64,000 nt of DNA from Sphingomonas sp. PAMC26645. GTDB lineage: Bacteria; Pseudomonadota; Alphaproteobacteria; Sphingomonadales; Sphingomonadaceae. The stretch is taken from contig NZ_CP039249.1 in NCBI RefSeq assembly GCF_004795835.1, positions 1,298,501 to 1,362,500 on the forward strand, in the 5' to 3' direction. The translations under genes were made by a program, and so were the position numbers. The notes under the pieces are model-generated. The model was not told the origin of the DNA and made no database searches. It was given only the letters and a program-made list of their open reading frames with translations. This document shows positions 1 through 9,173 of the stretch, in pieces (positions within the stretch are counted from its first letter, which is position 1; each line of letters begins with the position of its first letter).

Positions 1-1496
1 AGCAGCGTCGCGGTGAGGGCAGGCGAGAGGATGAGCGCGACGAGCACCGACAGGACCATCGCCGAGACCATCGTCAGCGAGAACTGGCGGTAAATCACGC
101 CGGTCGATCCGCCGAAGAACGCCATCGGCAGGAACACCGCCGACAGCACGAGCGCGATCGCGACCAGCGCGACGGTGATCTCGTTCATCGATTCGATCGT
201 TGCCTCCCGAGGCGTCATCTCGGGATTTTCCTCCATCAGGCGCTCGACGTTCTCGACCACGACGATCGCGTCGTCGACCAGCAGGCCGATCGCGAGCACG
301 AGCCCGAACAGCGTCAACGTGTTGATCGAGAAGCCCGCGAGATAGAACACGCCGAACGTGCCGAGCAGCACGACCGGGACCGCGATCGTCGGGATCAGCG
401 TCGCACGCCAGCTCTGCAGGAACACGAACATGACGATGACGACGAGGATGACCGCCTCGATCAGCGTCTTCACGACTTCGTCGATCGACAGCTTGATGAA
501 GTCGGTGGTGTCGTTGGCGTAGGCGAACTTCAGGCCGGGCGGGAAGCTCTTGGCCGACTTGGCGACGAACGCCTTGACCAGTTCGGCGGTCTTCAGCGCG
601 TCGGCGCCCGGCGCGAGCAGCACGGCGATACCGGCGCCGGGATGCGCATTGACGCGGCTGCGCGCATTGTAGTTCTCCGCGCCCAGCTCGATCCGGGCGA
701 CGTCGCGCAGCTTGACCACGGCGCTGTCGTTGGTGGTCTTCAGGATGATGTTGGCGAACTGCTCGGGCGTCTGGAGGCGCGACTGTGCGGTGACGGTCGC
801 GTTGAGCATCTGCGTGTCGGGCTGGGGTTGGCCGCCGAGCTCGCCGGCGGCGACTTCGGTGTTCTGCGCCTGGATCGCGGTGGTCACGTCGCTCGGGATC
901 AGCTGGTAGCTCGCGAGTTTGTTCGGGTTCAGCCAGATCCGCATCGCGTATTGCGCGCCGAACACGTTGCTGTCGCCGATCCCCGGGATACGGCCGAGCG
1001 GGTCCTGCAGGTTCGAGACGAGATAGTCCGAGACGTCCTGGTTGGTCAGCTTGTCGGTCTCGTCATAGACGCCGACGATCAGAAGGTTGTCCGGATTCGA
1101 CTTGCGGACGACGAGGCCCTGTTGCTGGACCTGCTGCGGCAGGCGGGACAGCGTCTGCTGGACCTGGTTCTGGACCTGGACCTGCGCGATGTCGGGATCC
1201 GTGCCCTTCTCGAACGTCACCGTGATGTTCACCGAGCCGCGCGACGACGAGGACGAGCTGAAATAGATCAGCCCGTCGATACCCGTCAGCGACTGCTCGA
1301 CGACCTGCGTGACGCTGTTCTGGATCGTCTGCGCGTTGGCACCAGGGAAGGACGCGCGGACGGTCACCTGCGGCGGCGCGACGTCGGGGTACTGCGCGAT
1401 CGGCAGGCTCATGATCGCGCCAATGCCGCCAAGCATCACGATGATCGCGAGCACCCAGGCGAAGATCGGGCGATCGATGAAGACACGGGATAACAT
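1..1496 (-). CDS. RND multidrug efflux pump, inner-membrane permease (AcrB/MexB family), partial
   Basis: Inner-membrane proton-driven pump of a tripartite drug efflux system. Translating the minus strand from the ATG at 1494-1496 gives about 498 residues beginning [19 protein letters not shown], the classic RND N-terminus with the first membrane helix. A pore-domain region follows, then further helices and [16 protein letters not shown], the helix-4 motif carrying the two proton-relay aspartates. The family is about 1040-1060 residues, so only the N-terminal half is here; the rest lies left of position 1. It starts 6 bp after the adaptor stop codon and is clearly its operon partner. No outer-membrane factor is seen next to it; the NodT gene at 34.6 kb belongs to another exporter. 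Confidence 0.96.
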   Translation of the reverse strand, partial: MLSRVFIDRPIFAWVLAIIVMLGGIGAIMSLPIAQYPDVAPPQVTVRASFPGANAQTIQNSVTQVVEQSLTGIDGLIYFSSSSSSRGSVNITVTFEKGTDPDIAQVQVQNQVQQTLSRLPQQVQQQGLVVRKSNPDNLLIVGVYDETDKLTNQDVSDYLVSNLQDPLGRIPGIGDSNVFGAQYAMRIWLNPNKLASYQLIPSDVTTAIQAQNTEVAAGELGGQPQPDTQMLNATVTAQSRLQTPEQFANIILKTTNDSAVVKLRDVARIELGAENYNARSRVNAHPGAGIAVLLAPGADALKTAELVKAFVAKSAKSFPPGLKFAYANDTTDFIKLSIDEVVKTLIEAVILVVIVMFVFLQSWRATLIPTIAVPVVLLGTFGVFYLAGFSINTLTLFGLVLAIGLLVDDAIVVVENVERLMEENPEMTPREATIESMNEITVALVAIALVLSAVFLPMAFFGGSTGVIYRQFSLTMVSAMVLSVLVALILSPALTATL

Positions 1497-1502
1497 AAGG
1501 GC

Positions 1503-2729
1503 TTAGCCGGCCTTTTTCTGGCTGGAGTCGCCACCGGAGGAGTCACCCTTGGGCGCTTCGATCTTCTGCGCGGTGTTTTCCGGCACCGGCTTCACGCCCT
1601 GGTTCGGCGCGATCTTCGACAGGCCCTGCGTGATGATCTTGTCGCCGGGGTTGAGCCCACTCGTGACCACCCAGAACGCGCCCTGCGTGCGGTCCGCCTT
1701 GATCTTCTTCTGCACCGCCTTGTTGTTCGCACCGACGACATAGACCGTCGCATTGCCCTTCGCGTCGCGCGACACGCCAGCCTGCGGCACGAGGAACGCG
1801 CGCTGGTTGATCGCCTGGGCGAACTTTGCCTGGACGAACATGCCGGGGAGCAGCAGCCCCTGCGGGTTGGGGAAGCGCGCGCGCAACGTCACGGTGCCGG
1901 TCTCGGTGTTGACCAGCGCTTCGGCGAATTCGACCGTGCCCGTGGCGCCGTATTCGCTGCCGTCCTCGAGCGTCAGGCGGACCTCGGCGCGGGTCGCGAC
2001 GATGCCGTTCTGGCCAAGCGACCGGCGGAGCGCGAGCAGGTCGCCGGAGGATTGCTGGATATCGACGAACATCGGGTCGAGCCGCTGGATCTGCGCGAGC
2101 GGATCGGTCTGCGTCGCCGAGACGAGCGCGCCGACGGTGAACAGCGAGCGGCCGATGCGCCCGGTGATCGGTGCCGGCACCGTCGTGAACTTAAGGTTGA
2201 TCTGCGCGGTCTCGAGCGCGGCGCGGGTCTGCGCGACCGAAGCGGTGGCTTGGCGCGAGGTGGCGACCGCGTTGGTGTAATCCTGTTTGCTGATCGCCTC
2301 CATCTCGGCGAGCGGCTTGTAGCGCTGGGCGAGGATGTTTTGCGCCTGCTGGTTGGCGCGCGCGCTCTGGAGGTTGGCCTGCGCCTCGTTGGCGGCGGCG
2401 CGATAGAGGCGCTGGTCGATCTCGTAGAGCGGCTGGCCCTTCTTGACGAGCGTACCCTCGGTAAAGAAGCGGCGGCGGATGATGCCGGTGACCTGCGGGC
2501 GGACGTCCGAGCTCTCGAACGCGGTGGTGCGGCCGCTGAGTTCGGTGGTCATCGCGACGCTGGTCGGCTGGACGACGACGTAGCCGACGGTCGGCGTGCC
2601 CTGGCCCGGCTGGCCACCGCGGCCTGCCTTGCCTTGCGCCTTGTCGCCGCCGCCGGAGCAGGCGGCGAGCGCCAGTGCGGGCACCAGCAGGATGGCGCAC
2701 TGCCGCGCAGAAAATCGTGTGGCTATCAA
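1503..2729 (-). CDS. RND efflux periplasmic adaptor lipoprotein (AcrA/MexA family)
   Basis: Membrane-fusion protein linking the RND pump to an outer-membrane channel. About 408 residues: a hydrophobic leader ending in a lipobox (LALAAC, Cys near residue 26), a Gly/Lys-rich linker, lipoyl/hairpin/barrel domains typical of HlyD_D23 proteins (VRPQVTGIIRRRFFTEGT; PAPITGRIGRSLFTVGALV), and a charged Ser/Lys tail. The start is not obvious. The frame stays open far upstream, but that part is repeat DNA; the TTG at 2727-2729 gives a correct lipoprotein signal with GAGCGG about 10 bp before it. First gene of the adaptor-pump operon. No local regulator gene accompanies it; rpiA is divergent. Confidence 0.9.
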   Translation of the reverse strand: MIATRFSARQCAILLVPALALAACSGGGDKAQGKAGRGGQPGQGTPTVGYVVVQPTSVAMTTELSGRTTAFESSDVRPQVTGIIRRRFFTEGTLVKKGQPLYEIDQRLYRAAANEAQANLQSARANQQAQNILAQRYKPLAEMEAISKQDYTNAVATSRQATASVAQTRAALETAQINLKFTTVPAPITGRIGRSLFTVGALVSATQTDPLAQIQRLDPMFVDIQQSSGDLLALRRSLGQNGIVATRAEVRLTLEDGSEYGATGTVEFAEALVNTETGTVTLRARFPNPQGLLLPGMFVQAKFAQAINQRAFLVPQAGVSRDAKGNATVYVVGANNKAVQKKIKADRTQGAFWVVTSGLNPGDKIITQGLSKIAPNQGVKPVPENTAQKIEAPKGDSSGGDSSQKKAG

Positions 2730-2890
2730 GTTTGGTATCCGCTCGCGATCGGTGGTGGCAGCTGTTGGTCGGCCTAAACCACGAGGATGTACCAGAAGTA
2801 TGTCAGTTGAAAAGTAAGGGTTGGAAATAGGGAAGAAAGAGTAACCTGTTTGATTGTTTGGGGGGGAAGCGCCCCGGCAGACCAAGAAGA

Positions 2891-3007
2891 TTGTTTCCCC
2901 GCGAAGGCGGGGATCCAGACTGGGAGTGCGGGGTCGGATCGTCCGCCGGACGATCCTTGTGCATGCGGGGCATGCACAACCCCGCACTCGCCTTCGCAGG
3001 AGAACAA
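2891..3007. repeat. Family B palindromic element B1 (complex copy)
   Basis: Left half TTGTTTCCCCGCGAAGGCGG and a degenerate right half ending CGCAGGAGAACAA. Between them is a nest of further palindromes: AGTGCGGGG...CCCCGCACT, GGATCGTCC...GGACGATCC and GTGCATGC...GCATGCAC. Lies between the divergent efflux adaptor and rpiA. No gene is supported in 2730-3272; the stretch at about 2800-2870 is AT-rich compared with its surroundings and may hold the adaptor promoter. Confidence 0.75.
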
Positions 3008-3073
3008 GGAAGGGGCGCACTCCCGTATCCACACGCACGACCATACAGCCACGGCACCACCCTAGAGCCACGG

Positions 3074-3181
3074 CACCACCCCGGCGGAGGCCGGGGCCCA
3101 ATTGGAGAGGTCGCGGTAACGAGGGACTGCGCTTCGTTAGCAACGTCCCCCAATTGGGCCCCGGCCTCCGCCGGGGTGGTG
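3074..3181 (+). repeat. Family A palindromic element A1
   Basis: 32-bp arms (left CACCACCCCGGCGGAGGCCG onward, right its reverse complement) around a loop of about 44 bp with GAGAGG, GGTAACG and AACGTCCCC. The loop motifs define an orientation, plus here. A partial duplicate, AGCCACGGCACCACC, precedes it at about 3050-3065. Seven other copies occur in this window. Confidence 0.9.
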
Positions 3182-3272
3182 CTTTGTGTGGGAGTCCTTC
3201 AAACCAAATTGTCGCGAGGACGTTGAGCAGTGGTTGCCGGAACGAGCCCGGCATGACGGATGGGGTGGGCTG

Positions 3273-3953
3273 ATGGCGTCGATCGATGATGACAAGAAGG
3301 CGGCTGCCATTGCGGCTGTGGCCGAGGTACAGGACGGGATGCTTGTCGGGCTTGGCACCGGATCCACCGCGGCGTTCGCAATCCAGGCGCTCGGCGACCG
3401 GGTCGCCGAAGGCCTGCAAATCCACGCCGTCGTCACCTCCGAAGCCTCCGGCAAACTCGCCCGCGAACTCGGCATCGAGATCCTCGACTTCGCCACCGTC
3501 GCCCATGTCGACCTCACGATCGACGGCGCGGACGAGATCGACTCGCGGTGTTTCGCGATCAAGGGCGCAGGCGGGGCGATGTTGCGCGAAAAGATCGTCG
3601 CCGCAGCCTCGGCACGGATGGTCGTGATCGCCGACGGCTCCAAGCGAGTCGACCGGATCGGCGCCGCCAAGCTGCCGGTCGAAGTGCTCCCCTTCGCCAG
3701 CGCCTACGTCATGCGCGCCCTAACCGACATCCGCGCCGCGCCCGTCATCCGTGACAACTACCGGACGGACCAAGGCAATCTCGTCATCGACTGCCACTTC
3801 GCCACCCTCGACGACCCACGTGCAACCGCCGTCACGCTCGCCGCGATCCCCGGCATTCTCGGCCACGGCCTGTTCCTCGACGAGGTCGATGCCGCGTATA
3901 TTGCAACGAACGGCGTCGTTACGCGACTGGAACGGATGGGTGCATCCGACTAA
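3273..3953 (+). CDS. rpiA: Ribose-5-phosphate isomerase A
   Basis: Interconverts ribose 5-phosphate and ribulose 5-phosphate in the non-oxidative pentose phosphate pathway; cytosolic. 226 residues, normal for RpiA. Visible motifs: phosphate-binding GLGTGSTAAFAI near residue 26, DGADEID near 84, the catalytic region KGAGGAMLREKIV near 96, and GNLVIDC near the C-terminus. The frame is open upstream to 3186, but the ATG at 3273 gives the normal N-terminus (MASIDDDKK) and the upstream extension is repeat-derived. First gene of the rpiA-tkt-tal-gnd cluster, 69 bp before tkt. Confidence 0.96.
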   Translation: MASIDDDKKAAAIAAVAEVQDGMLVGLGTGSTAAFAIQALGDRVAEGLQIHAVVTSEASGKLARELGIEILDFATVAHVDLTIDGADEIDSRCFAIKGAGGAMLREKIVAAASARMVVIADGSKRVDRIGAAKLPVEVLPFASAYVMRALTDIRAAPVIRDNYRTDQGNLVIDCHFATLDDPRATAVTLAAIPGILGHGLFLDEVDAAYIATNGVVTRLERMGASD

Positions 3954-4022
3954 AGGCATCCTATGTTGGCAACCAGATCGGATGCGCGGCGTTCGGTCAC
4001 CGTCTAGAGCGAGGCTTCTTCC

Positions 4023-6113
4023 ATGACCGATACCGCAACCGCCCCCACCAAGGCGGACCCCAAGCTGCACGAGGACGGCTCCCCCGAGCGTCTGGCGATC
4101 GATACCATCCGCACGCTGTCGATGGACGCGGTGCAGAAGGCCAATTCGGGCCATCCCGGCACCCCCATGGCGCTCGCGCCGGTCGGCTACACGCTCTGGT
4201 CGAAGTTCCTGCGCTATGATCCCAAGCACGCCGACTGGCCCAACCGCGACCGCTTCGTGCTGTCGGTCGGCCATGCGTCGATGCTGCTCTATTCGCTGAT
4301 CCACCTCGCCAAGATCGAAGAGATCGACGCCGAGGGTAACAAGACCGGCAAGGAGGCCGTCAGCCTCGCCGACATCGAGCAGTTCCGCCAGCTGTCGTCG
4401 AAGACTCCCGGCCACCCCGAATATCGTCACACCACAGGCGTCGAGACCACCACGGGTCCGCTCGGCCAGGGCTGCGGCAATTCGGTCGGTATGGCGATCG
4501 CCGAGCGCTGGCTCGCGGCCCGCTATAACAAGGACGGTTTCACGCTGTTCGACCATGACGTCTACACGATCTGTGGCGACGGCGACATGATGGAGGGCGT
4601 CTCGGCCGAGGCTGCGAGCCTCGCCGGCCACCTCAAGCTAAGCAACCTGTGCTGGATCTACGACAGCAACCACATCTCGATCGAGGGCGCGACCGATCTC
4701 GCGTTCGACGAGGATGTCGGCCTGCGCTTCGACGCTTATGGCTGGAACGTCATCCACATCGACGACGCGAACGACACCGCCGCGCTTAGCCGCGCGATCG
4801 AGACGTTCAAGGCGACCACCGACAAGCCGACCTTCATCGTCGTGCATTCGGTCATCGGTTACGGCAGCCCCAAGGCGGGCAGCGAGAAGGCCCACGGCGA
4901 GCCGCTCGGCGAAGAGAATATCCGCATCACGAAGAAGGCTTATGGCTGGCCCGAGGACAAGTCGTTCTTCGTGCCGGACGGTGTAATCGAGCATTTCAAC
5001 GGTGCGATCGCCGAGCGTGGCGCCAAGCTGCGTGACGAATGGGTCGCGCTGACCGACAAGTATCGCGGCGCCTATCCCGAGCTGTCCGCCGAGCTCGACC
5101 TGCTGCTCAAGGACGAGCTGCCCGAGGGTTGGGACGCTGACATCCCGACCTTCGAGGCGGATGCCAAGGGTGTCGCCAGCCGTGATTCGGGCGGCAAGGT
5201 GCTCAACGCGATTGCGGCGAAGGTGCCGTGGCTGATCGGTGGTTCGGCCGATCTCGCGCCGTCGACCAAGACCGACATCAAGGGCCAGCCCTCGTTCGAG
5301 GCAGAGAACTACGCCGGCCGGAACTTCCATTTCGGTATTCGCGAACACGGCATGGGCGCGATCGTCAACGGCATGGCGCTGTCGCACCTGCGTTCGTACG
5401 GCTCCACCTTCCTGGTGTTCGCCGACTACATGCGCGCGCCGGTGCGCCTGTCCGCGATCATGGAGGTCGGCGCGATCTGGGTGTTCACGCACGACTCGAT
5501 CGGTGTCGGCGAGGACGGCCCGACGCACCAGCCGATCGAGCATCTCGCCACGCTGCGCGCGATCCCCGGCCTCGACACGATCCGTCCGAGCGACGCGAAC
5601 GAAGTCGTCGCGGCATGGAAGGCGGTCCTCAAGGACGCCAGCACGCCAGCCGCGCTGATCATGTCGCGCCAGGCTCTGCCGACGCTCGACCGGACCAAGT
5701 ACGCAAGCGCCGATGGGCTCGAAAAGGGCGGCTATGTCCTCGCCGACAGCGACGGCACGCCCGACGTGATCCTGATCGCGACCGGCAGCGAAGTGTCGCT
5801 GGTCGTCGAGGCGCACGAGAAGCTGACCGCGGACGGCGTGAAGAGCCGGGTAGTGTCGATGCCGAGCTGGTATCGCTACGAACTGCAGGACGCTGCGTAC
5901 AAGGAAAGCGTGTTGCCGCGCGAAGTGCGGGCGCGCGTTGCGGTCGAGATGGCCGGGTCGATCGGTTGGGACCGCTATGTCGGGCTCGACGGCGCGACCG
6001 TGACGATGTCGACCTTCGGGGCTTCGGCACCGCTCGCCAAGCTGCAGGACAAGTTCGGGTTCACCGTCGACAATGTCGTCAAGGTCGCCCGCCAAGTGAT
6101 GGAGACCAAGTGA
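4023..6113 (+). CDS. tkt: Transketolase
   Basis: Thiamine-diphosphate enzyme moving two-carbon units between ketose and aldose phosphates. 696 residues, full length. It shows the substrate His region GHASMLLYSL, the TPP motif GDGDMMEGVSAEAASLAGHL to NxxxxIYDSNHISIEG (about residues 183-215), a central pyrimidine domain with FGIREHGMGAIVNGMA and a C-terminal domain. Stop and start codons of tkt and tal overlap (TGATG at 6111-6115), implying coupled translation. Confidence 0.98.
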   Translation: MTDTATAPTKADPKLHEDGSPERLAIDTIRTLSMDAVQKANSGHPGTPMALAPVGYTLWSKFLRYDPKHADWPNRDRFVLSVGHASMLLYSLIHLAKIEEIDAEGNKTGKEAVSLADIEQFRQLSSKTPGHPEYRHTTGVETTTGPLGQGCGNSVGMAIAERWLAARYNKDGFTLFDHDVYTICGDGDMMEGVSAEAASLAGHLKLSNLCWIYDSNHISIEGATDLAFDEDVGLRFDAYGWNVIHIDDANDTAALSRAIETFKATTDKPTFIVVHSVIGYGSPKAGSEKAHGEPLGEENIRITKKAYGWPEDKSFFVPDGVIEHFNGAIAERGAKLRDEWVALTDKYRGAYPELSAELDLLLKDELPEGWDADIPTFEADAKGVASRDSGGKVLNAIAAKVPWLIGGSADLAPSTKTDIKGQPSFEAENYAGRNFHFGIREHGMGAIVNGMALSHLRSYGSTFLVFADYMRAPVRLSAIMEVGAIWVFTHDSIGVGEDGPTHQPIEHLATLRAIPGLDTIRPSDANEVVAAWKAVLKDASTPAALIMSRQALPTLDRTKYASADGLEKGGYVLADSDGTPDVILIATGSEVSLVVEAHEKLTADGVKSRVVSMPSWYRYELQDAAYKESVLPREVRARVAVEMAGSIGWDRYVGLDGATVTMSTFGASAPLAKLQDKFGFTVDNVVKVARQVMETK

Positions 6114-7237
6114 TGGGTGCGCTCAACGATCTCGAAGGCTTCGGCCAGGCGGTATGGCTCGATTTCGTCGACCGGAAGTTCCTGGAGGCCGGTGGTCTCC
6201 AGAAGCTGGTCGATGAGGATGGCCTGACCGGCGTCACGTCGAACCCGTCGATCTTCGAAAAGGCGATGGGTCACGGCGATGCCTATGACTCGACGCTCGC
6301 CGAATACGACAAGCAGCATGCCGGCGCCGCGACGATCGACCGCTACGAGCATCTCGCGATCCAGGACATCAAGGCGGCGGCCGAGACGTTGAAGCCCGTC
6401 TATGACAAGCTCGACGCGAAGGATGGCTATGTCAGCCTGGAGGTGTCGCCGTACATTTCGGACGACACCGACGCGACGATCGCCGAGGCGAAGAAGCTTT
6501 GGGGGATGGTCGACCGGCCGAACCTGATGATCAAGATCCCGGGGACGCTCGCAGGCGGTCCGGCGATCTCTTCGACGATCGCTAGCGGGATCAACGTCAA
6601 CGTCACGCTGCTGTTCGCGCTCGATGCGTACATCCGCGTTGCCGAGGCGTATGCGGCGGGGCTCGAGGAGCGCGTGAAGCAGGGGCAGCCGATCGACAAG
6701 ATCGCCAGCGTTGCGAGCTTCTTCGTCAGCCGTATCGACTCGTCGAGCGACAAGGAGATCGATGCACGCCTGGAGAAGGGCGACGCCGATGCCGAGGCGC
6801 TGAAGGCAGTGCGCGGCAAGGTCGCGATCGCCAACGCGAAGATGGCGTATCAATGGTATCTCGACTTCCTGAAGTCGGACCGCTGGCAGGCGCTCGCCGC
6901 CAAGGGTGCGCAGCCGCAGCGCCTTCTGTGGGCGTCGACCGGGGTGAAGGATCCGAGTTACCCGGATACGCTCTACATCGACACGCTGATCGGCAAGGAT
7001 ACGGTCAACACGATGCCACCGAAGACGATGGACGCGTTCCGCGACCACGGCACTGCGGCGGAGACGATCACGCAGGACGTCGAGGGCGCGAAGCACACGC
7101 TCGCCGAAGCCGAGCGCTTGGGTCTCGACCTCAATGGCGTGACCGGCAAGCTGGTCGAGGAGGGCGTCGCCTCGTTCGTGAAGGCGTTCGACGACCTGCT
7201 TGGCTCGATCGCCAAGAAGCAGCCCGCGACGGCGTAA
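6113..7237 (+). CDS. tal: Transaldolase (Tal subfamily of about 370 residues)
   Basis: Transfers dihydroxyacetone units between sugar phosphates. 374 residues from the ATG overlapping the tkt stop; the frame is open upstream but that part lies inside tkt. Features: GVTSNPSIFEKAM near residue 40, the Schiff-base lysine in NLMIKIPGT near residue 140, NVNVTLLFAL, and LLWASTGVKDPSYPDTLY. The length and the last motif match the longer actinobacterial/cyanobacterial type of transaldolase rather than the E. coli TalB type. Forms a translationally coupled pair with tkt. Confidence 0.97.
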   Translation: MGALNDLEGFGQAVWLDFVDRKFLEAGGLQKLVDEDGLTGVTSNPSIFEKAMGHGDAYDSTLAEYDKQHAGAATIDRYEHLAIQDIKAAAETLKPVYDKLDAKDGYVSLEVSPYISDDTDATIAEAKKLWGMVDRPNLMIKIPGTLAGGPAISSTIASGINVNVTLLFALDAYIRVAEAYAAGLEERVKQGQPIDKIASVASFFVSRIDSSSDKEIDARLEKGDADAEALKAVRGKVAIANAKMAYQWYLDFLKSDRWQALAAKGAQPQRLLWASTGVKDPSYPDTLYIDTLIGKDTVNTMPPKTMDAFRDHGTAAETITQDVEGAKHTLAEAERLGLDLNGVTGKLVEEGVASFVKAFDDLLGSIAKKQPATA

Positions 7238-7244
7238 CGAACTG

Positions 7245-7348
7245 CTCCCTCTCCCCTTCGGGGAGAGGGCTGGGGTGAGGGGCTGCCACATGCGCCTCCG
7301 CCTGGAACTGCCCCTCACCCCGACCCTCTCCCCGGAGGGGAGAGGGAG
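7245..7348. repeat. Family C palindromic element C1, inside the tal-gnd operon
   Basis: CTCCCTCTCCCCTTCGGGGA at the left and a matching GGGGAGAGGGAG at the right, each arm itself a short hairpin, joined by GTGAGGGGCTGCC and CTGCCCCTCACCCC. It fills the tal-gnd spacer. The gnd Shine-Dalgarno (AAGGA at 7354-7358) lies just beyond it. Confidence 0.88.
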
Positions 7349-7365
7349 AAGACAAGGATTTTACC

Positions 7366-8349
7366 ATGAAGATCGGACTGATCGGCCTCGGCCGGATGGG
7401 CGGCAACATCGCGCGCCGGTTGATGAAGAACGGCCACGAAGTCGTCGCATTCGACCGCGATGCCGAAGCCGTGAAGAAGCTCGCCGCTGATGGCGCGATC
7501 GGGGCGGATTCGCTCGACGACATGCACGCCAAGCTCGACACCCCGGCGATCTGGTGGGTCATGGTCCCCGCAGGCGAGCCAACCGAGAGTACCGTCCAGG
7601 CGATCGCCGCGAAGTCGAATTCGGGCGACATCATCATTGACGGCGGCAACAGCTTCTACAAGGACGACGTCCGTCGCGCGAAGGAACTGGCCGAAAAGGG
7701 CATCCACTATGTCGACGTCGGCACGTCGGGCGGCGTGTGGGGCCTCGAGCGCGGCTATTGCATGATGATCGGCGGCGACAAGGAAACGGTCGACCTGCTC
7801 GATCCGATCTTCGAGACGCTCGCGCCGGGCATGGGAACGATCGTCCGCACGCCGGGCCGCATCGAAGGCCAGGCCGATCCGCGCGCCGAGAAGGGCTATA
7901 TCCACGCAGGCCCCTCGGGTGCAGGCCACTTCGTCAAGATGGTGCATAACGGCATCGAATACGGCCTGATGCAGGCCTATGCCGAGGGCTTCGACATCCT
8001 CAAGGGCAAGTCGGGCGAACATGTCGTCGAGGAGGAGCGCTTCGACATCAACCTGACCGACGTCGCCGAAGTCTGGCGTCGCGGCAGCGTGATCTCGTCG
8101 TGGCTGCTCGACCTGTCGGCGATCGCGCTGGCAAAGGACGGCACGCTCGAAGGCTTCAGCGGCAGCGTCGCGGACTCGGGCGAGGGCCAGTGGACGATCG
8201 ACGCGGCGATGGAGGAGAAGGTGCCGGCCAACGTGCTGAGCGCGGCGCTGTATGCGCGCTATCGCAGCCGCGTGGACCACACGTTCGGCGACAAGCTGTT
8301 GTCGGCGATGCGCTATGGCTTTGGCGGGCATGTCGAGATGCCGCAGTGA
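7366..8349 (+). CDS. gnd: 6-phosphogluconate dehydrogenase, decarboxylating, short form
   Basis: Oxidatively decarboxylates 6-phosphogluconate to ribulose 5-phosphate. 327 residues, i.e. the short form (about 300-335) rather than the 470-residue E. coli form. Motifs: nucleotide-binding [13 protein letters not shown] at residue 6, [12 protein letters not shown] near 86, [20 protein letters not shown] near 105, and [22 protein letters not shown] near 180 with the catalytic Lys and Asn. Short forms are often NAD-preferring, but cofactor choice cannot be settled by eye. Lies after tal across a family C element; its stop overlaps the possible GTG start of the next gene. Confidence 0.95.
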   Translation: MKIGLIGLGRMGGNIARRLMKNGHEVVAFDRDAEAVKKLAADGAIGADSLDDMHAKLDTPAIWWVMVPAGEPTESTVQAIAAKSNSGDIIIDGGNSFYKDDVRRAKELAEKGIHYVDVGTSGGVWGLERGYCMMIGGDKETVDLLDPIFETLAPGMGTIVRTPGRIEGQADPRAEKGYIHAGPSGAGHFVKMVHNGIEYGLMQAYAEGFDILKGKSGEHVVEEERFDINLTDVAEVWRRGSVISSWLLDLSAIALAKDGTLEGFSGSVADSGEGQWTIDAAMEEKVPANVLSAALYARYRSRVDHTFGDKLLSAMRYGFGGHVEMPQ

Positions 8350-8357
8350 GCGGCGAG

Positions 8358-9173
8358 ATGAGCGGGGCGATCAAGCTCCTCGTCTCCGATGTCGACGGCA
8401 CGCTCGTCGACAAGGAGAAGAAGGTCACGCCCGCCACCGTCGACGCGGTCAAGCGGCTGAAGGCGGCCGGCCTCGGCTTCACGATCATCAGCGCGCGGCC
8501 GCGCTCCGGGATGATGCCGATCGCGGAATTGCTCGGCATCGACGAGCCGATGGGCGCGTTCAACGGCGGGATCGTGTTCAAGCGCGACGGCACCGTGATC
8601 GAGCACCACATGATCGACGTCGACGTCGTGCGCGGCGCGATGGAGATCATCGGTGACGCGCCGGTCGACACGTGGTTCTTCGCGGATGACGTCTGGTATG
8701 CCAGCACCGACCAGGGCGGGCATGTCGGCAGCGAGAAGAAGGCCTCCGCGCAGGACCCGGTGATCGTCTCCGACTTCACCGACCTGCTCGCCAAGGCCGA
8801 CAAGGTGACCTTCGTCAGCGATGACGAAGACCTGTTGCGCGACCTGCACGCGAAGGTCGCCGCCAAGTTCGACACGCAGGCGACGATCGTCCAGTCGCAG
8901 ACCTATTATCTCGACATCACGCCGGTGGCCGGCAACAAGGGCAGCGGGATCGAGGAACTGGCGGACGCGTTCGGTATCTCGTTGACCGAGACCGCGGCGA
9001 TCGGCGATCAGGCCAACGACATCGCGATGCTCAAGCGCGCCAAGCTGGCGATCGCGATGGGCAACGCACCGCAAGCCGTCCGCGACGTCGCGCACGAGAT
9101 TACCAGCGCGAACGATGCCGACGGCGTCGCGCACGCGATCGACACCTTCATCCTTACCGGAGTTTCCGCATGA
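8358..9173 (+). CDS. HAD-IIB (Cof-type) sugar phosphatase-like hydrolase
   Basis: Haloacid-dehalogenase-fold phosphatase, probably acting on a small phosphorylated metabolite. 271 residues: motif I DVDGTLVDKEKKVT (nucleophile Asp near residue 11), motif II ISAR, a C2B cap domain, motif III Lys in NKGSGIEELA, and motif IV GDQANDIAMLKRA. Start uncertain: ATG at 8358, or GTG at 8346 overlapping the gnd stop by 4 bp (275 residues). It sits after gnd and is coupled to the next HAD gene by an ATGA overlap, so a sugar-phosphate or damaged-metabolite substrate from the pentose phosphate pathway is a reasonable inference. The substrate is not readable from sequence. Confidence 0.9.
   Translation: MSGAIKLLVSDVDGTLVDKEKKVTPATVDAVKRLKAAGLGFTIISARPRSGMMPIAELLGIDEPMGAFNGGIVFKRDGTVIEHHMIDVDVVRGAMEIIGDAPVDTWFFADDVWYASTDQGGHVGSEKKASAQDPVIVSDFTDLLAKADKVTFVSDDEDLLRDLHAKVAAKFDTQATIVQSQTYYLDITPVAGNKGSGIEELADAFGISLTETAAIGDQANDIAMLKRAKLAIAMGNAPQAVRDVAHEITSANDADGVAHAIDTFILTGVSA

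Noticed and set aside
3186..3272. Longer N-terminus for rpiA
   Set aside because: Extension lies over and just after element A1 and does not match RpiA.
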